Origin: CAZVWV01 sp964631745
Lineage (GTDB): Bacteria > Bdellovibrionota_C > UBA2361 > JBGSMV01
Reading direction: 5' to 3'
Length of the DNA stretch: 12,778 nt
Assembly (NCBI GenBank): GCA_964631745.1
Contig: CAZVWV010000118.1
Coordinates: forward strand, 1 to 12,778
This document shows positions 12,403 through 12,778 of the stretch, piece after piece (position 1 is the first letter of the stretch; every line of letters begins with the position of its first letter). The notes beneath the pieces were generated by a model. The model saw only the letters and a program-made list of their open reading frames with translations, did no database searches and was not told the DNA's origin. The translations under genes and the position numbers were made by a program.

Positions 12403-12705
12403 ATGAAACACAATTTGTGGCAGAAACTACCACCAAACCAAGACCAGGTCAAGGCAAACCGAGTTATCTTGGGGGTATTCGGGGATGGTAAAAAGGCCTA
12501 CGAAGGTGGTTTAAAAAACCGGTGACAAACCAGACAATGTGCGCTTATAACCGACACCAAGGAAGTTGCTGCGATAATGAAAGCACAGGGCATCAGCCAA
12601 GCGCAGGCCCCACCGCCAATTCCCAAGTCCCCGGTGGCTGAAGAATGCTTTGAGCTGCCGCCTGAACAGGACTACGATCAGGACTACGCGCCGTACTTCA
12701 GCTAA
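12403..12705 (+). pseudogene. Small gene interrupted by an in-frame TGA
   Basis: ATG 12403 opens a 40-codon frame (MKHNLWQKLPPNQDQVKANR, then VILGVFGDGKKAYEGG) ending at TGA 12523-12525. The same frame then stays open for 59 codons to TAA 12703-12705, encoding QTRQCALITDTKEVAAIMKA, a Pro-rich linker and an acidic Tyr/Asp tail (PPEQDYDQDYAPYFS). Both halves look like protein. One explanation is a nonsense mutation in a ~100-residue gene; others are two separate small genes (the second from ATG 12574) or TGA recoding. No ribosome site is clear at 12403. The family is not recognised. It ends 18 bases before the second 55-bp repeat. Confidence 0.5.
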
Positions 12706-12723
12706 AACTATGCCGCTCCCCAA

Positions 12724-12778
12724 GTGGAACATTTACTTGTGAGTAAAGTGCTACCCGTATTCTGAGCCCCAAACTACT
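12724..12778 (+). repeat. 55-bp direct repeat, copy 2 (runs to the window edge)
   Basis: Identical to 9108-9162 over all 55 bases, same orientation, 3616 bp away. The match reaches the last base of the window, so its right boundary is unknown. Confidence 0.9.

Noticed and set aside
12511..12732. 73-codon minus-strand frame
   Set aside because: Antisense to the TGA-split gene and running into the 55-bp repeat; no motif or start signal.
1..12778. CRISPR array, rRNA, tRNA or phage structural genes
   Set aside because: I searched by eye for regularly spaced repeats and conserved RNA or phage motifs and found none.

Overview
The window reads as accessory, repeat-rich DNA from a Gram-negative bacterium. 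A Sec/lipobox-type BON lipoprotein, an HlyIII/PAQR membrane protein and an MqsR-MqsA pair fit a proteobacterium-like host, but nothing seen fixes the lineage. Several starts are GTG or TTG. Three insertion-sequence families (one intact element, two fragments), two toxin-antitoxin loci (one complete, one destroyed) and long gene-poor stretches mark this as a plastic region.

Layout. 1-330: a strong GC-rich palindrome, a doubtful small ORF and a possible promoter. 331-2274 (+): a large unrecognised exported, low-complexity protein with a tandem 47-residue repeat. 2370-3041 (-): HlyIII/PAQR membrane protein. It is divergent from 3241-3591 (+), a small BON-domain lipoprotein; an FNR-like palindrome lies between them. 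3822-5051 (+): unrecognised 409-residue protein with an HD-phosphohydrolase-like pattern.

5109-6798 (-): a wrecked AbrB/PIN toxin-antitoxin locus. An intact IS3-family element (5404-6683, 35-bp imperfect terminal repeats, TG...CA ends, TCT target duplication) sits inside an AbrB-type antitoxin gene. Removing the IS and one TCT restores an uninterrupted 87-codon frame. The adjoining PIN toxin survives only as its C-terminal ~50 codons. 6930-7736 (-): SAM-dependent methyltransferase.

7740-8350: intergenic hairpins, then an open frame fusing the C-terminus of an IS110-type transposase to the C-terminus of an IS21-type IstB. 8355-8933 (-): unrecognised lipoprotein. 8934-10600: gene-poor DNA with short ORFs, an orphan C-terminal coding remnant and one copy of a 55-bp repeat.

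10602-11375 (+): complete mqsRA module with a promoter overlapped by an operator-like palindrome, followed by a large inverted repeat. 11585-12265 (-): two-TM protein with a truncated SPFH-like segment. 12403-12705 (+): small gene split by an in-frame TGA. The window ends in the second perfect copy of the 55-bp repeat, so 9108-12778, including mqsRA, is bracketed by direct repeats.

I see no rRNA, tRNA or CRISPR array. The best second-look items are the reconstructed antitoxin/IS/PIN locus, the IS3 A8 frame geometry, the in-frame IS110-IstB chimera, the 55-bp repeat pair and the TGA-interrupted gene.
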